This document shows positions 11,786 to 23,263 of a DNA stretch of 64,000 bases, piece after piece; positions within the stretch are counted from its first letter, which is position 1, and the number at the start of each line of letters is the position of its first letter. The stretch is from Wyeomyia smithii. Lineage: Eukaryota; Arthropoda; Insecta; Diptera; Culicidae. The notes beneath the pieces are model-generated. The model was not told the DNA's origin, did no database searches, and saw only the letters and a list, made by a program, of their open reading frames with translations. The DNA is taken from NCBI RefSeq assembly GCF_029784165.1, contig NC_073695.1, forward strand, positions 164,830,066-164,894,065, in the 5' to 3' direction. The position numbers were made by a program, and so were the translations under genes.

Positions 11786-12528
11786 TGAGCCGTTGCGGAA
11801 CAGAGTGGTCTAAAGACCATTTTTTCAAAAATGAGTTTTTTACTTAAACCGCAACACTCAAGAAGCTGAAGTTTGGAAACTAGAAAAATTTCGAATTACC
11901 GAACTTCAAAGCTGATTTATACCATGTTGAAATTTCATCTGGAACAGAATGGCCATTCTGTTTAGGAACAGAGTGGTCTATGTACATAAATCGAGGTAAT
12001 ACCATCATGTAACATGTGACATGTAACATATTATATGTGATATGTAACTTGTCACTTGGCCTGTAACATGTTACACGTGATTTGTAGCATGTTACACGTA
12101 ATGTAACACGAAAAATGTGACATGTCAAATATCATGTAATATGTAACATGTTGTGTTACATGCAATGTTACACGTCACATGTTACATGTGGCATGCCATG
12201 TACATCATATAACATGTGATACTAGCCATTTTGTACGAGTTAAGGTCATTTTTATTTATGTTTTTGTACATAGACCACTCTGTTCCGAAAGATTCCAGGA
12301 AATATATATTAAGTCAGAGTGGTATATGTACATTGGTATCACTCTATTTCGCCAAAAAAAAGGTAATTTTATGTATTCACGTGTTAAACCACTTCAAAAC
12401 TTTTATATTAGAACATTTTGTTTGAAAGAATCCGTTGAACAGAATTTTATTCAGAGATTTTTCGAAAATTGCTTCTCCTGACAAATTTGCTCGATGGCAC
12501 ATAGACCACTCTGTCCCGCAACGGCTCA
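11786..12528. mobile_element. TIR element with ACAGAGTGGTCTA motif
   Basis: Termini are near-perfect inverted repeats of about 27 bp (TGAGCCGTTGCGGAACAGAG at 11786; complement ending at 12528). The subterminal word ACAGAGTGGTCTATGTACA recurs direct at 11968 and inverted near 12265-12285, flanking the ACATGT array. No clear target duplication; no transposase. ORFs on both strands are repeat translations. Confidence 0.65.
12004..12215. repeat. Self-complementary ACATGT-rich array
   Basis: About 210 bp of degenerate repeats built from ACATGTAACATGTGACATGT. The word is palindromic, so the array reads alike on both strands and can fold on itself at many registers. It sits between inverted copies of the subterminal motif of the surrounding TIR element. 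Confidence 0.7.
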
Positions 12529-13171
12529 AATATAAGCAAAAAAGAAAACAGTCATTTATTTGTAAAGGATTTGCTCCATTTACGGTGGAAATAGCAGCAC
12601 TATCTGTCCACTCGGACATGTACACAAGCTTTCATGCAAGCCTTCATGTGGGAAGCAAATGACGCTCCTTTTGATTGTTACTTTCTATGCATTAAATGCA
12701 ATTTTGGAAATAACAAAAAGATCACTTCAAACTTCCTCCCGCTTGTGTACTATACTTATCATTGGCAGCATCGTTTTAGTGTTCACTTTAACTATCACAC
12801 TTGATTCTGTAGTCCCGATTACACCACTAAAATTAGTTTTTTTTTAAGAGCCGATGCAGGATTGACTCTGCTCTTATAAATCAGTGTTGCCCCCCACCAA
12901 TCAAATAAACTGTTTTGGCTCTAAAAATATTTGTAATCATCAATCCTTCCCAACATACCATTTTTGAAAAGCTTCTTGAAAATGAATCGTACTTCAAAAA
13001 GTAAAACCAAAATGGCATTTTTGCCCATAGAAACGTCTATGCAAAGTTTCTGTCATTTCAAAAATGGTTCGTTTTTCTGTGAAATTCCACAACTGGTAGT
13101 CGAATATAAAAATTAAAATTCTCAAATAAAATCAATGCTTTACAAACTATCGTTTAACAATAATAATAAAA
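12529..13171. other. Unassigned sequence
   Basis: No element recognised. Low-complexity AT-rich DNA with short ORFs lacking family signatures. Confidence 0.4.
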
Positions 13172-13522
13172 GCGGGGGCCTAGTGTGGTTGGTAACGTCT
13201 CCGCCAACCACGCTTGACGCCTGGGTTCGAATCCCACCGCCGACATAGGTGTCGATGGTTGTGAGGTGGCGTGATCCACTCACAACCAACCCAACTGGTC
13301 TAGATTCAATCCTAGCCGACACCGGGAGATTTTCTGAGGCGAAAAATCTCTGGGATCACGCCTTCCATCGCATGAGGAAGTAAAGCCGTTGGCGCCGGTC
13401 CGTTAATAAACGGGTCGTGAGTTAGGGTCCTGGGTGTGGAGTCGCCTCCCTGGGCGTCGGTAATTGGCCACAACAGTGGCGGAACTAGACCGACGGAAAA
13501 TAAGCGAGAATAAAAAAAAAAA
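13172..13522 (+). mobile_element. tRNA-derived SINE, single-unit copy
   Basis: A second copy of the family at 11163, without the internal duplication. It begins GGGCCTAGTGTGGTTGG at 13176, carries the GGTTCGAATCC B box at about 13225, and ends in AATAAGCGAGAAT plus an A tail. A 13-bp AT-rich direct repeat, AATAATAATAAAA, flanks it (13159-13171 and 13523-13535). It is the best reference here for the unduplicated structure. Confidence 0.85.
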
Positions 13523-13537
13523 AATAATAATAAAAAA

Positions 13538-15628
13538 CCTAAATTAATCCACCTTGCAGTCAGACCCGGCCTTTCTCATTCACACATTTATTTGTAAAAA
13601 TAGATTTATATGAACGCTTCAATCCAATAAATGTATATTCACCCTTAAGGTTCTAAAATATTGATATTGTAATCTATATATATCAAAATGCAGTCCGGTC
13701 TGTCTGTCCGTCTGTCTGATCCAGGTAGGCTCGAAAACTACCGAACCAATCGACGTGAAAATTTGTATGTAGGGGTTTTTGGTGCCGATAAAGGTTTCTA
13801 TAATAGTTTGAGATCCTCCCTCTTCTGAAGGGAGGGGTGCCATACAAATGAAACATAAATTTCTGCACATCTCGAGAACTAATCAACTAAATGGAACCAA
13901 ATCTGGCAGGTAAATATCTTTAGTGGTAAAAATATGTCCATATTGTTTTGACAATCTTCCTTCTTATGGAAGGGAGGGGTTCCATACAAATGAAATACAA
14001 ATTTCGCACAGCTCAAGAACCAATCAAGAAAATACAACCAAATTTGGTATGTGAATGTTTCTAGAGGTAACAAATATGTCCATAATGGTTCGACGCCCTT
14101 CCCTCTTCTGGAAGCACATGGTTCTGCACAAATTTCTGCACATCTCGCGAACTAATCAACTAAATGGAACCATATTTGGTAGGTGAATGTTTTGGTGGTA
14201 ACAAATATGTTCCATGAAATCCAACATGGCGGCTTCCGATTAAGGAAAAACAGCGGCAAATGACCAAATACCACCCAATATGGGTATTTCCGGAACCATA
14301 ATGATGCACTGGAGCCACAAATCGCCTTCCGACAACATTTTGAATCGTACGATGGCAACTTACGGTTTCTGGAAAACAGTCTGAAGTGGACGATTCCCAT
14401 TAAATATCAGTATCTCCGGAACCAGAAAGATGCACAGAAGCTAACAATCAATAACAATAACAAAACAATGTGATCAGACACAATCTTAAATTTTAAGATG
14501 GTGATTTCCGGTGTCTCCCAAACAGCCGGAAATGACCAAATACCAATCAATATTAATGTTTTCGAAACCAGAATTACGCCCAGATGACAAAAAGTGACCA
14601 AATACCACCCAACATGAGTATCTCCGGAGCCAGGATGTTGCAAGAAGCTAAAAATTGACCTCAGACACCATTATGAATTGAAGGATGGCAAATTCTGGTT
14701 TCTGGAAAACAGCCAAAAATGGCCGATTTCCGTCTAACATGAGTATTTCCGGATCTAGAATGATACACAGCAGCTGAAATCGACCACAGACCTCATTTTA
14801 GATTCTGCGATGAGCTAACAAGAGTCCTCAGGCACCATTTTGAATTGCTAAATGGCAACTTCTAAGAAACAGTCGAAAATGACCGAATAATACTCAATAT
14901 GGATATATATGGATTTTCTGTTATCGAGATGATGCACAGAAACCAAACATTGACCCTGGACACCGTTTCGAATTTAAAGACGACCCCTTTTAGTTTCTGG
15001 AAAACAACCAAAATAACTGAATACCTCCCAATATGGGTATTTCCGGTGTCAGTTTGATGCAAGAAAATCTGCTGAAAATGACCGAATACCACCCAATTTG
15101 AATGTATTCAGAATTAAGACGATGTACAGAAGCCAAAAGTCGAGGATGTTGTCATTTCGATAAAACCAATCATTTTAAACGATGTTATTTGACTTTGATC
15201 ATATCCTATGGCCGATTCGTCCTGCATTTGCAGACTTCAAACACATCGCAAAGAATCAATGAATTTGGAACCAATTTTAAAACCAATTTTGTTCAAATCG
15301 GTTGTGTAGTTTCTGAGATAATGATGTTTCATGATAATTTCGTTTTGATTCATAACCTCCAAACTAGAAAATCGATTACAATAAAATTGAATAGGGTCTT
15401 CTGGGACAGACCTTTTATTTGCGATTAATTTCATGAAAACCGGTCCAGCCATCTCTGAGAAAAGTGAGTGAGAATAAAAATCTGAACATACACACACACA
15501 CACATACAGAAAGTTTTCAGCTCGTCGAGCTGAGTCGAGTGATATATGCCATTAGGCCTTTTGGAGCACTTTTATACTTTCGTTTTTGTAAGTGATTGCT
15601 ATTCCTTTCTAGGAGAAATGCAAAAATA
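13538..15628. repeat. Composite ~3 kb repeat, copy I
   Basis: Order: left end (CCTAAATTAATCCACC); a GTCTGTCTGATCC segment; tandem module 1 (units of about 120 bp with CATACAAATGAAACA and CTCGAGAACTAATCAA); tandem module 2 (units of about 135 bp with GGCAACTTCCGGTTTC and ACCAAATACCACCCAATA); a unique block (GTCGAGGATGTTGTCATTTC); one piece of module 4 (CCAGCCATCTCTGAGAAAAG); a CA microsatellite; and a right end finishing CTTTCTAGGAGAAA. Copies II and III keep the same order. No coding capacity. Confidence 0.75.
15486..15508. repeat. CA microsatellite
   Basis: A short ACACAC run near the right end of composite copy I. The equivalent run is longer in copies II (GT, about 46165-46212) and III (53167-53224), so it is an inherited part of the repeat that varies in length. 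Confidence 0.85.
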
Positions 15629-15678
15629 AATAAATAAATCATTTACACTGTTACGAATATACGAATATACGTCATTTA

Positions 15679-16282
15679 CCCGTAGACCTGCATTGGGATT
15701 TCCAACCCAATTTTTTGTGGGGATCGTTATTTTCAGAACCGGTTATGATATTTGCCTGAAACTTCTTTGATTGAACATTAACGCAACTAAAAAAACTCTC
15801 TTCAGATAGTTTGTACTGGATGGTAGTAGTAATATTTGTACTTGAGGCTTTTCGGTTAGACTGGGTCGTTTCCTACCCGTCATATTGCAGTGCGATTTTC
15901 ATGAATATGACATTCCATAGTTCATTGTAATTTTGCTGTTTACACTTGTAGAATGATTATTAATTAAATTATTTCGAACGAGGAAAAAAATATTTCCTTG
16001 AAATGTCGAGTCGGTTGAAAAACAAATATCCAATGAAGAAATTAGTCGTATCTCAGAAAAATTGAGTGATGAAGACTTTTTAGCTGGTAGTAATAACGAA
16101 TGTGTTTCCGAAGTCGCAATAGAAAATAAAGAATCTGTGAAGTTTGCAGGAGAAAACGATTCGAAAAATATGTATTTCCGATATTGCATCAATTCCTCCA
16201 TGGGTTACCATTCAAAATACTCTTGGGTCGAAAACGACCCGCCAACGTAGGACTAACTGTTTTTTTTAGCGCAGGTCTACGG
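15679..16282 (+). mobile_element. piggyBac-like element remnant
   Basis: Terminal inverted repeats CCCGTAGACCTGC (15679) and GCAGGTCTACGG (to 16282) flank about 600 bp. The flanking tetranucleotides are TTTA and TTCA, compatible with decay of the TTAA target used by piggyBac. The interior holds an acidic coding remnant and the short palindrome GGGTCGAAAACGACCC. The family call is tentative. Confidence 0.45.
16002..16250 (+). pseudogene. Transposase N-terminal remnant, piggyBac-like
   Basis: An open frame reads EEISRISEKLSDEDF early on and YSWVENDPPT just before the stop. An acidic, serine-rich N-terminal region followed by a W...PP motif is what piggyBac-type transposases show ahead of the catalytic domain. 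Here the frame ends there: no catalytic region follows before the right terminus at 16282, so this is a deleted, non-autonomous copy. The start is unclear; the frame is open from about 16002 with no good ATG. Other acidic domesticated fragments cannot be excluded. Confidence 0.35.
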
Positions 16283-16286
16283 TTCA

Positions 16287-16656
16287 ATTTGAACTCATTT
16301 TGGAGAAGAGAGACAACTTATTCCGCACAATTTATTGCTCTCTTTAGAGCAATTTCATAAGATAAACACAAATGTTTTTAAAGCCAGAACGATTTGTTCG
16401 ATCGGTGTAATATCTTCGAATAAGTTGTGGATAATAATTTTGTTTTTTCTAAACAAATATGCACGATAGAAAAATATTAAAAAAATAATGTATTTTTTTT
16501 GAAAATTCTCAACTTTTCAATTTTTTATTTCTCTAAGTTGAAACAACTTTTTAAAGAAAAAAAGAACTAACAATTAACTCATTTTACCACCTTACCGAAG
16601 ACGTCAAACCGATCAAACAAACCGTTCTGACGTTGTGTAACCATCAATCTACATAA
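16287..16656. other. Unassigned AT-rich stretch
   Basis: Nothing recognised; poly-A and poly-T rich, directly before a PIF-like terminus. Confidence 0.4.
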
Positions 16657-16870
16657 GGGGCCGTCCACATTTCACGTGGACACGAAAATTATCATTAAAG
16701 AACTCCCGTCCCCCCTTGTGGACAAGTGTGGACATTTACCAATCCCCCCCCCCTCTTTGTCCATGCAAACCTTTGTTTGCACCGGAAAGTCGAGAAAAGT
16801 TAATTTGTGTGATTTAATTTAGTGATTAAACATAAAAATGTTAGCAAAAGAACAATAAAAATAATTTCAA
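16657..16870. mobile_element. PIF/Harbinger-like left end
   Basis: The terminus GGGGCCGTCCACATTTCACG begins right after TAA (16654-16656), the TWA target type. Two pyrimidine-rich stretches follow (CCCCCC near 16710 and 16745). The inverted copy at 2775-2960 shares about 190 bp. No matching right terminus was found, so the full length is unknown. Confidence 0.55.
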
Positions 16871-17095
16871 AAATCTGCCCAAAACCACCATTAAAGCCAT
16901 AAATGAAAAGCATCCCGTCAAAATTCAGCCAGAGAGCGGCGAGATATGCACTCAATAAACAGAGAGGGGCTAAGCAAACAGCTCCATAATTCAGAAGAAA
17001 CAAAAAAAATATAATCACAAATTATGCCCCCATCACAGAAGACGAAGCGAGCGGCGAGTTGCTTGTCTGACAACTTTTGGTATTGCAGATGGTGA

Positions 17096-17407
17096 GTCGA
17101 CCAGGGGGGATCTATCTGTCAAACATCGTGTAACCAACATGTTCGGCAACATGGCGTTTGTTTTGGTTTTTGTTCCTTTTGGTCATGAAAATGATCGATG
17201 TGAAATATTATAGAATTGAAACGTTTTTTTATCAAAACTCGAGAAACCGCAGAAAACTTTCATGAATGTGTTGTGTAGTGATTTTTCCCCCATTATTGTT
17301 CATAGTTACAAACATCACGGACCAACAAACGTCATGGACCAGAGTTGATCTGCGATAACGCACACGTATATGAAATTTGACAGCAGTGAATCCCCTCTGG
17401 AGTCGAC
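17096..17407. repeat. Small inverted-repeat element
   Basis: GTCGACCAGGGGGGATCT at 17096 is mirrored by GAATCCCCTCTGGAGTCGAC ending at 17407, with further matching around TCTGTCAAA and TTTGACAG. The 310-bp unit looks like a short foldback element; target duplication unclear. Confidence 0.45.
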
Positions 17408-17865
17408 TGCATTTTGGACGAGTAGCTCGTATGTCACTCAGCTGTCACCAGCCAAGTTTTGATCGCGTTCCCCAATACAACATTTTGCCAGCCTTGTTTT
17501 TGCAATAGGGCCCTGTTGTTTGAATGATTGAAAACACTTTTTAACGCCAAAAAACTATACGATAGATTTAAAAAGGAAGGTTTTTGGAAAAATTTGAAAC
17601 AACATTTGTATTTAATTCACAATTATAGAAGGAAGCAAAAGAGTCTAGACGAGGGCTTCAGATTATGCTTCACTTGTGCAAATGCTCCGAGGCGATGGCA
17701 AAACTAATCTAGAATAAGAAGGTTTTCTCATTGACTCGGAAAAGTGCTCCGCCGTGCAAAAGAATTTGATTCTGTTTGTTCGAAGGTTCCGGATCGCGGT
17801 GTAACGACATGAAATAACAGAACATATATAACATAATGATAAAAGCATCTACTACGTATATGTTT
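17408..17865. other. Unassigned sequence
   Basis: Moderate GC compared with its surroundings but no recognisable coding or repeat signal. Confidence 0.35.
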
Positions 17866-17873
17866 CCAGTTTG

Positions 17874-18729
17874 CATTGGCGTAACTATAGGGGGGCTATA
17901 GCCCCCTTCTGTAGCCCTTCCTAGAGTTGATCATACCATTACTAATTTTGCTGCTCAAAACTGTACAGTTGGCACTAGAGGACTTCTTTCATTAATAATT
18001 TCAATTTCTAAATAATAATAATTGCTTTCATCGACGACACCAAAACAGTTGGGAATCTAATTCAACAAGGCAATAATTTAATAGAAATAATAACGTGATT
18101 GAATACGCATTTACTCATTTTGCCCTACCTCTTTATTTCTTTCTCTGCCTTCATTGACGCGCGTTTCGATTCCATCAACAAACAGCTGTCAAAATCCAAA
18201 AGCGGACATTTTCCCGAATCGTTTACAATTTTGTTCTCCTGATTGCAATTAAAGAAATCGTCGATTCCGGTGAGTGATTTCAACTATGGACTTCGGTTCA
18301 TATCACCACAAATCAAATATTTCCCAGAAACGAAACAGAATGAAAACAGAATGAGAATGAGTCGGCTTCTTCCAGCTACTGCAGCAGTGCCGAAATCGGA
18401 TCCCACAAGAAAGCATCACTATGCAACAGCGAGTAACTTTTTCGTGTTTGTTGATATATCCTCACTAACTTGGTAATTGAATACTAAAAATTCAGGTATT
18501 TTAAGTTGAGAATTGTTTCTTAAATTAATGAATATTGGTAGCAAGGTATGTATCATTGCCATATTTATAATTTAAATGCATCCAAACGATATCTTATGAG
18601 ATGCGATAATTTTTATGCCCTAGTTGCTTATAAACAAACCTACTCGCTGGCAATTTTTTTCCAATATGGCCGATTGTGCTTTTGACATATCGTTACACCA
18701 TGTCTTTATACATCATGGTTACGCCAATG
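17874..18729. mobile_element. TIR element with 8-bp target duplication
   Basis: Termini CATTGGCGTAAC (17874) and GTTACGCCAATG (to 18729) are perfect inverted repeats, flanked by the 8-bp direct repeat CCAGTTTG at 17866-17873 and 18730-18737. An 8-bp duplication suggests a hAT- or P-type element, but the target does not match the hAT pattern nTnnnnAn. Next to the left end a G run and CTATAGCCCCC form a small hairpin. Around 18240-18480 a short ORF follows a possible exon end (ATTCCGGTGAGTG). No transposase recognised. Confidence 0.7.
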
Positions 18730-18737
18730 CCAGTTTG

Positions 18738-21700
18738 AACAATCTGAAAATTCTTGTAATATGTGATTGTCATTCAGATCATAATTAGACACAATCTCGC
18801 CTGACGGTCTTCTACGTTTTTTTATTGGGTAAAAAATGAACAAATTGGTCGAATAGTACACTCAAATACTTGTTTATTTGATTTTCAATCGAGGTTCACA
18901 AAACCTGACGGAACAACGCTAGCTATTTTAAAAAGGGGTTTTTGCTCACGTTGTCCAGACACGAAATTAAATAATTGTAAAATATGTTTTCAAATTTATT
19001 TAATGGTCAAAAATTATCATGTTTTGGTTATTTTACATACTATTGAGGATTTTAGAAAAACATGTTACGTTCCGCAAGCAGAAATAATAATCACTTTTCA
19101 ATAAAGAAATGTCGATAATTACTACAAAACTCGTGTATATGCACACCAAAAACCGATTTATTGTACCTCTAAAATGAAAAATGTATTTAAACATAGAAGT
19201 TTGGTAAATTATTCCGACACAGACGCAACATTTAGGATTAAATAAACGATAAAAGAATTGATTGTTTTCATGATAGAAAGTTAACGCATTTGCAATTGTG
19301 GTGCAGTACTGGATTGTATATAGCGATATTAGCTAGCGATTGTAACTAGCGTAAAAGTAAAAGAAAAGGATATGAATCGTCTGTATTGCCTTTCTTACTA
19401 AAACTAAACTCACTCTCAGATGCGTTTTTTTCTCGTTTGTTCACGTTTGTGATATGGATTACAAAATGGAATTTACATGTGTTTTATAAGGTAGACCTTT
19501 TCTGTCGAAAGAGACAATTTGAATCAAAGCTTAACACATGGGATAGAACAACTCAAAGAGCATGGTGTGCATTTAGTCAGGTGCACGCGCAGACACATAC
19601 ATACATACACTCAAACACGCAAATATGTAATCATAATCAAAATGTGCTTGTGACATGTGTTCCAATAATTCTCCGTGCCAAAAAAAATAGTTGAAGACTT
19701 TTAAATATTGTTTGTATATATTTTAGGCAGCGTCTATTGATTACGTAACGCAAATTTATGAGTTTTCAAACTAACCATTCTTTGTAGGTTTTAGCGTATT
19801 TTTTAGGGCGGTAAGTTTTGTTATATCGCCAAGGCATACTTCGTCTTTCTCCTAGGAACTTAGCGTAATTTGCCTGTTTTCAATCAATAAAAAATACCAA
19901 CATTTTCGTGACGGGAAAACGCAAATTTTACCTCGTAACTTTGATCCTACTAAACCAAACGACTTCATTCAAAGTGTTTTGAATACGTATTTTGAATACC
20001 AAGAAAATCCAAAGTTTCGCTTTTTCGGTTTGTTAGTTTTTTGTTGAACTGAAAAAATATGCCTTTTTCGTGAAGAGACACTTGATTTTGATGAAAGTTA
20101 ACCCCCTAGATTTGGTGACAAAATTTCAAAAAATCGTTGAGTAATCATAAATCTGCATTATATCCCACTAAAAACTAGTGTAAAGGTTTTGAATATTCAT
20201 TCACTTATGTCATGTAGGCAATGTCGGAAATATATAGTTTTAATAAACAACTTTTTCCATTTATTTTTGATATTAACTCAAAACCGTCAGTCACACTTCT
20301 ATTTATTGGTTACAGAAATGGCTTTATCATTCTTTGATAGTTCCTGGTGTAAAGTATTATAAAAAAATAAATATACAATTGAAAAAACAACTTTATAAAA
20401 CGACCTCATAGTGTAGAACCACTGAGAATGTGTCATTAACTTTTATACCCATATGTTAGTTGATCTGACGAAAATGGACATTAGGGTTTTGAATTGACTC
20501 AACTAAAAATGATATTCAATTGAGCATGTTCGAGATACAGCACCTGGTTTGAACCATTTGACGATAATTGATTTAAAATTAATTTCATGCGAAATGTCTT
20601 CACACTAGACATAAATTTTAATAGACGTCAACACAAACGAGTGAACGGAAATATCGAGAAACTCAAACCACAATAATAATTTGAATGTTCGGCAGTTTTA
20701 GTTGGTTATCTTTTTTAGACTGATATCTCATATAAGGCCGATTCAAATATTATTTTTTTTTGTATCTCGAGTATGAATAAATAACATTGAGTATAAAAAC
20801 GGACATTTTCAATGAAAATATGTATGTATGCAAATGGATGTTGGAATATAACACGACAAGTGCATTGTGAAACGAGCAAAAATGTACACTTTATGCAGCA
20901 TGTGTTGCTAAATTGAGCATATAAATTGTCGAAAAACTAGTAATAATAGCGGCTTGAAATGTTCTTTCTTCCCTTTCAATTTCCAACATTTCTGAAGGTG
21001 GCAATGACATAAAATAAAAATAGAATTTTTGACGGCCTTATTATTTATATCAACTATCAATAAAAAGGATCTTAAAGTTAACTGGAAAATTAAGGAAGGG
21101 CCAAATGACCAAATTAGTCTTCATCTGCAACTCAAATCGCTCTTCGTCTGATACTAGTCTTTCTTATAGATTCCATCAAGAATTTTCAAAAGCTGGTTAA
21201 TACTTAAAACTCATGGTGTACTTTTGATTGCAATAAGGCAATCCACGAGACAGCTGCGATCTCTTTTTTCAACTTTTGACAGCTTTATGTACCTATGTAC
21301 GATCGGTCGCAACTTGGATGCAATTTGGATCCAGAAGCGTGAAAAACAATAATGATATCCGATCGGTAGCTCTAGTATCGCGAGAGCCAATCCTAAATAC
21401 AACAATAACAAATCACTTTTGATATTATTGTCGACATAGAAAGATTTCGGTTTTGGTCGTGCAACAATAACGAACGTACAAGCGAAGAAACGTCACCCGT
21501 GAATTGCCTTATTCAACGCCCCTTTAGGTAGGTATATTTTTTTATCGGGTACTACTCTTCGGAAGTGTCAATTTTACTCGTGAAATATAGTTTTTGCTCA
21601 ATGTAATTTGCAAGATACACTATTTCAATAGTTCCGTGTACGAATCGTTCAGTATTTAGCGGGCCCATTGTAAAGTATAAGTTTTTTTTTAGCGCTAAAC

Positions 21701-22178
21701 TTGAGTTTGTTGCAAGATGTGCTATAGATGATGTGAAATGGGGTGGGAAAAACTATGCATGTAACACGTAATAATTCATAGGTCTCTCTGCCGCTGTTTT
21801 TCTCATGCTTTGTGCTGCGAACGCGTAGACTTTTGCTTGGCTTGGTTTTGAAGAAATCTCTTGATGAACTAAATGCTAATAGCTCTTTAACAGCCCAATC
21901 ATTGAATAAGTTTCAATTTCGTTAAGATTGGCGAGTCACTTCTGCATTGATGCATTAACTTGATTTTAAGCATCTATTCAACAAAGTTACACAACGCTTG
22001 CTTCACATGTCACATAGCAACGTATCATCAAATTTAATTGCAAAATCTTCACAGATTGCTTATAAAATGTAAGTACTTCTTTCTATACAATCATGCTATT
22101 CGCATTTGACTATTTATAAGAACACAACAGGGATATATTTATGACTTGTTATTGAGCGTTTTAGTAGAATAGAACTAA
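18738..22178. other. Long unassigned AT-rich stretch
   Basis: About 3.4 kb without a recognised gene. Near 19735 a piece, GATTACGTAACGCAAAT, resembles the PIF-like end at 23049. A short CATA microsatellite lies near 19595. ORFs are below 105 aa and lack signatures. Confidence 0.35.
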
Positions 22179-22260
22179 ATACTGAAAATAGTCAAGGTTT
22201 CCCTTCAGTCTACTATAAAAAAGTGGTAGAATGAAGGGGAAATCTTGCCTTTTTCAATAT
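22179..22260. repeat. Imperfect hairpin of precursor-miRNA size
   Basis: ACTGAAAATAGTCAAGG and TTTCCCTTCAGTCTACT are mirrored by AGTGGTAGAATGAAGG and GGAAATCTTGCCTTTTTC, giving a stem of roughly 35 bp with an A-rich loop of 6-8 nt. Size and shape suit a small-RNA hairpin, but a decayed MITE is just as likely. Confidence 0.4.
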
Positions 22261-22469
22261 TTGATGAAAATATGCCTTGCAAATTCCAAGATATACCGGC
22301 CAACACTTTACCGGTTGATTGTTGCGTTTTTGGGTTCTTAAAACTACTTTCATTAGGCACACGTAACTCTGCCGACTACTAATTAGACTGAGGTAGATAC
22401 ATATTTTGTTTCATTCTATTCTAAATTTCATTCTATTGCGGGTAAATAATGCAAGATTTCCCTCGTTGA

Positions 22470-22690
22470 CACGTTAGTCTTTTGGGTTATTAAGAATCGC
22501 GCAAATAGCTCTTCATGTGTAAACATTAACGAAAAATATAACCAACGCGTTCCTTTGAGATGCCCAAGGTCTTAACTAGTTCGCTCGATTTCGCTTTGAA
22601 GTTATTTAGCAGGATTTTACGATTTTGTTTATATTTTCCGGAGTAACTGCCTCTTTTGGCGTACCTTGAGCAAATCAATACATTACAGTT
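22470..22690 (-). pseudogene. mariner transposase fragment (frameshifted)
   Basis: Reading down from 22665, one frame gives GTPKEAVTPENINKIVKSC and then a stop. After a shift, another gives SSELVKTLGISKERVGYIF. These match, in order, the mariner transposase region between the GRPK.AVT.ENI linker and the second helix-turn-helix ending ISKERVG.I. Further residues (HMK, then TCQR) fit the continuation towards ARWVP and LT..QK, but with stops. In mariner this domain binds the terminal repeats. The DD34D catalytic domain is not seen, and at least one frameshift and several stops make it non-functional. Confidence 0.75.
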
Positions 22691-23048
22691 GAATTAGCTG
22701 TTTGTTTGCTTTAACAGTACTTTCTCTTAAAAAAAATCATGCTTAATACAAACTCGGAATTAATATTTTCTATGGTAATCAAAAGCGAAGAAATAGCGTC
22801 ACTTTAAGAATAATAAATTCATAACGAGTTGATAACATGTCATGTAATGTTGACAGCATTCTAGTTACTGCTGGTACAATCGGAATTGCATTGTGTTTTT
22901 TTTTTCAAGTGAAAATGGGTATTTTTTTTAAGATGAAACTGATTGAAATGACTATCAAGAATGAAAGCCTGTTAAACTTTGCAATTTTAAGTTGCGAATA
23001 CGATATACTGAACGAAAGGATGTTGATTTTTGATTATATATTTGATAA
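22691..23048. other. Unassigned AT-rich stretch
   Basis: Probably the decayed flank of the mariner fragment. The 108-aa ORF at 22837-23163 runs into the following repeat end and is judged spurious. Confidence 0.35.
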
Positions 23049-23165
23049 GGCGTCGTACACAAATAACGTAACGCATAAAGAGGAGGAGGGGGTTACGTCT
23101 GCGTTACTTATTGTTACATCGGTGAGAAGGAGGAGGGGAAGTGTCGTGAAGACAGTTACGTAACT
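23049..23165. mobile_element. G-rich TIR end, PIF-like, one-sided
   Basis: AAATAACGTAACGCATAAAG, then AGGAGGAGGGGG, GTTACTTATTGTTACAT, AGGAGGAGGGG and finally AGTTACGTAAC. The layout (terminal word, G tract, doubled inner word, G tract) parallels the element at 23264. No second end was found. Confidence 0.4.
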
Positions 23166-23263
23166 GGGATGTTTGCTAAAATTTGAAAATTTGGAGGGCA
23201 CGGGTTGTTCACCGTTACATTCGAGACCAGCTGGGAGATAACAAAAACACGTATGGCAGATAA

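Noticed and set aside
22837..23163. 108-aa ORF as a gene
   Set aside because: It runs into a G-rich repeat end (EEEGV and RRRRG come from GGAGGA tracts) and shows no domain.
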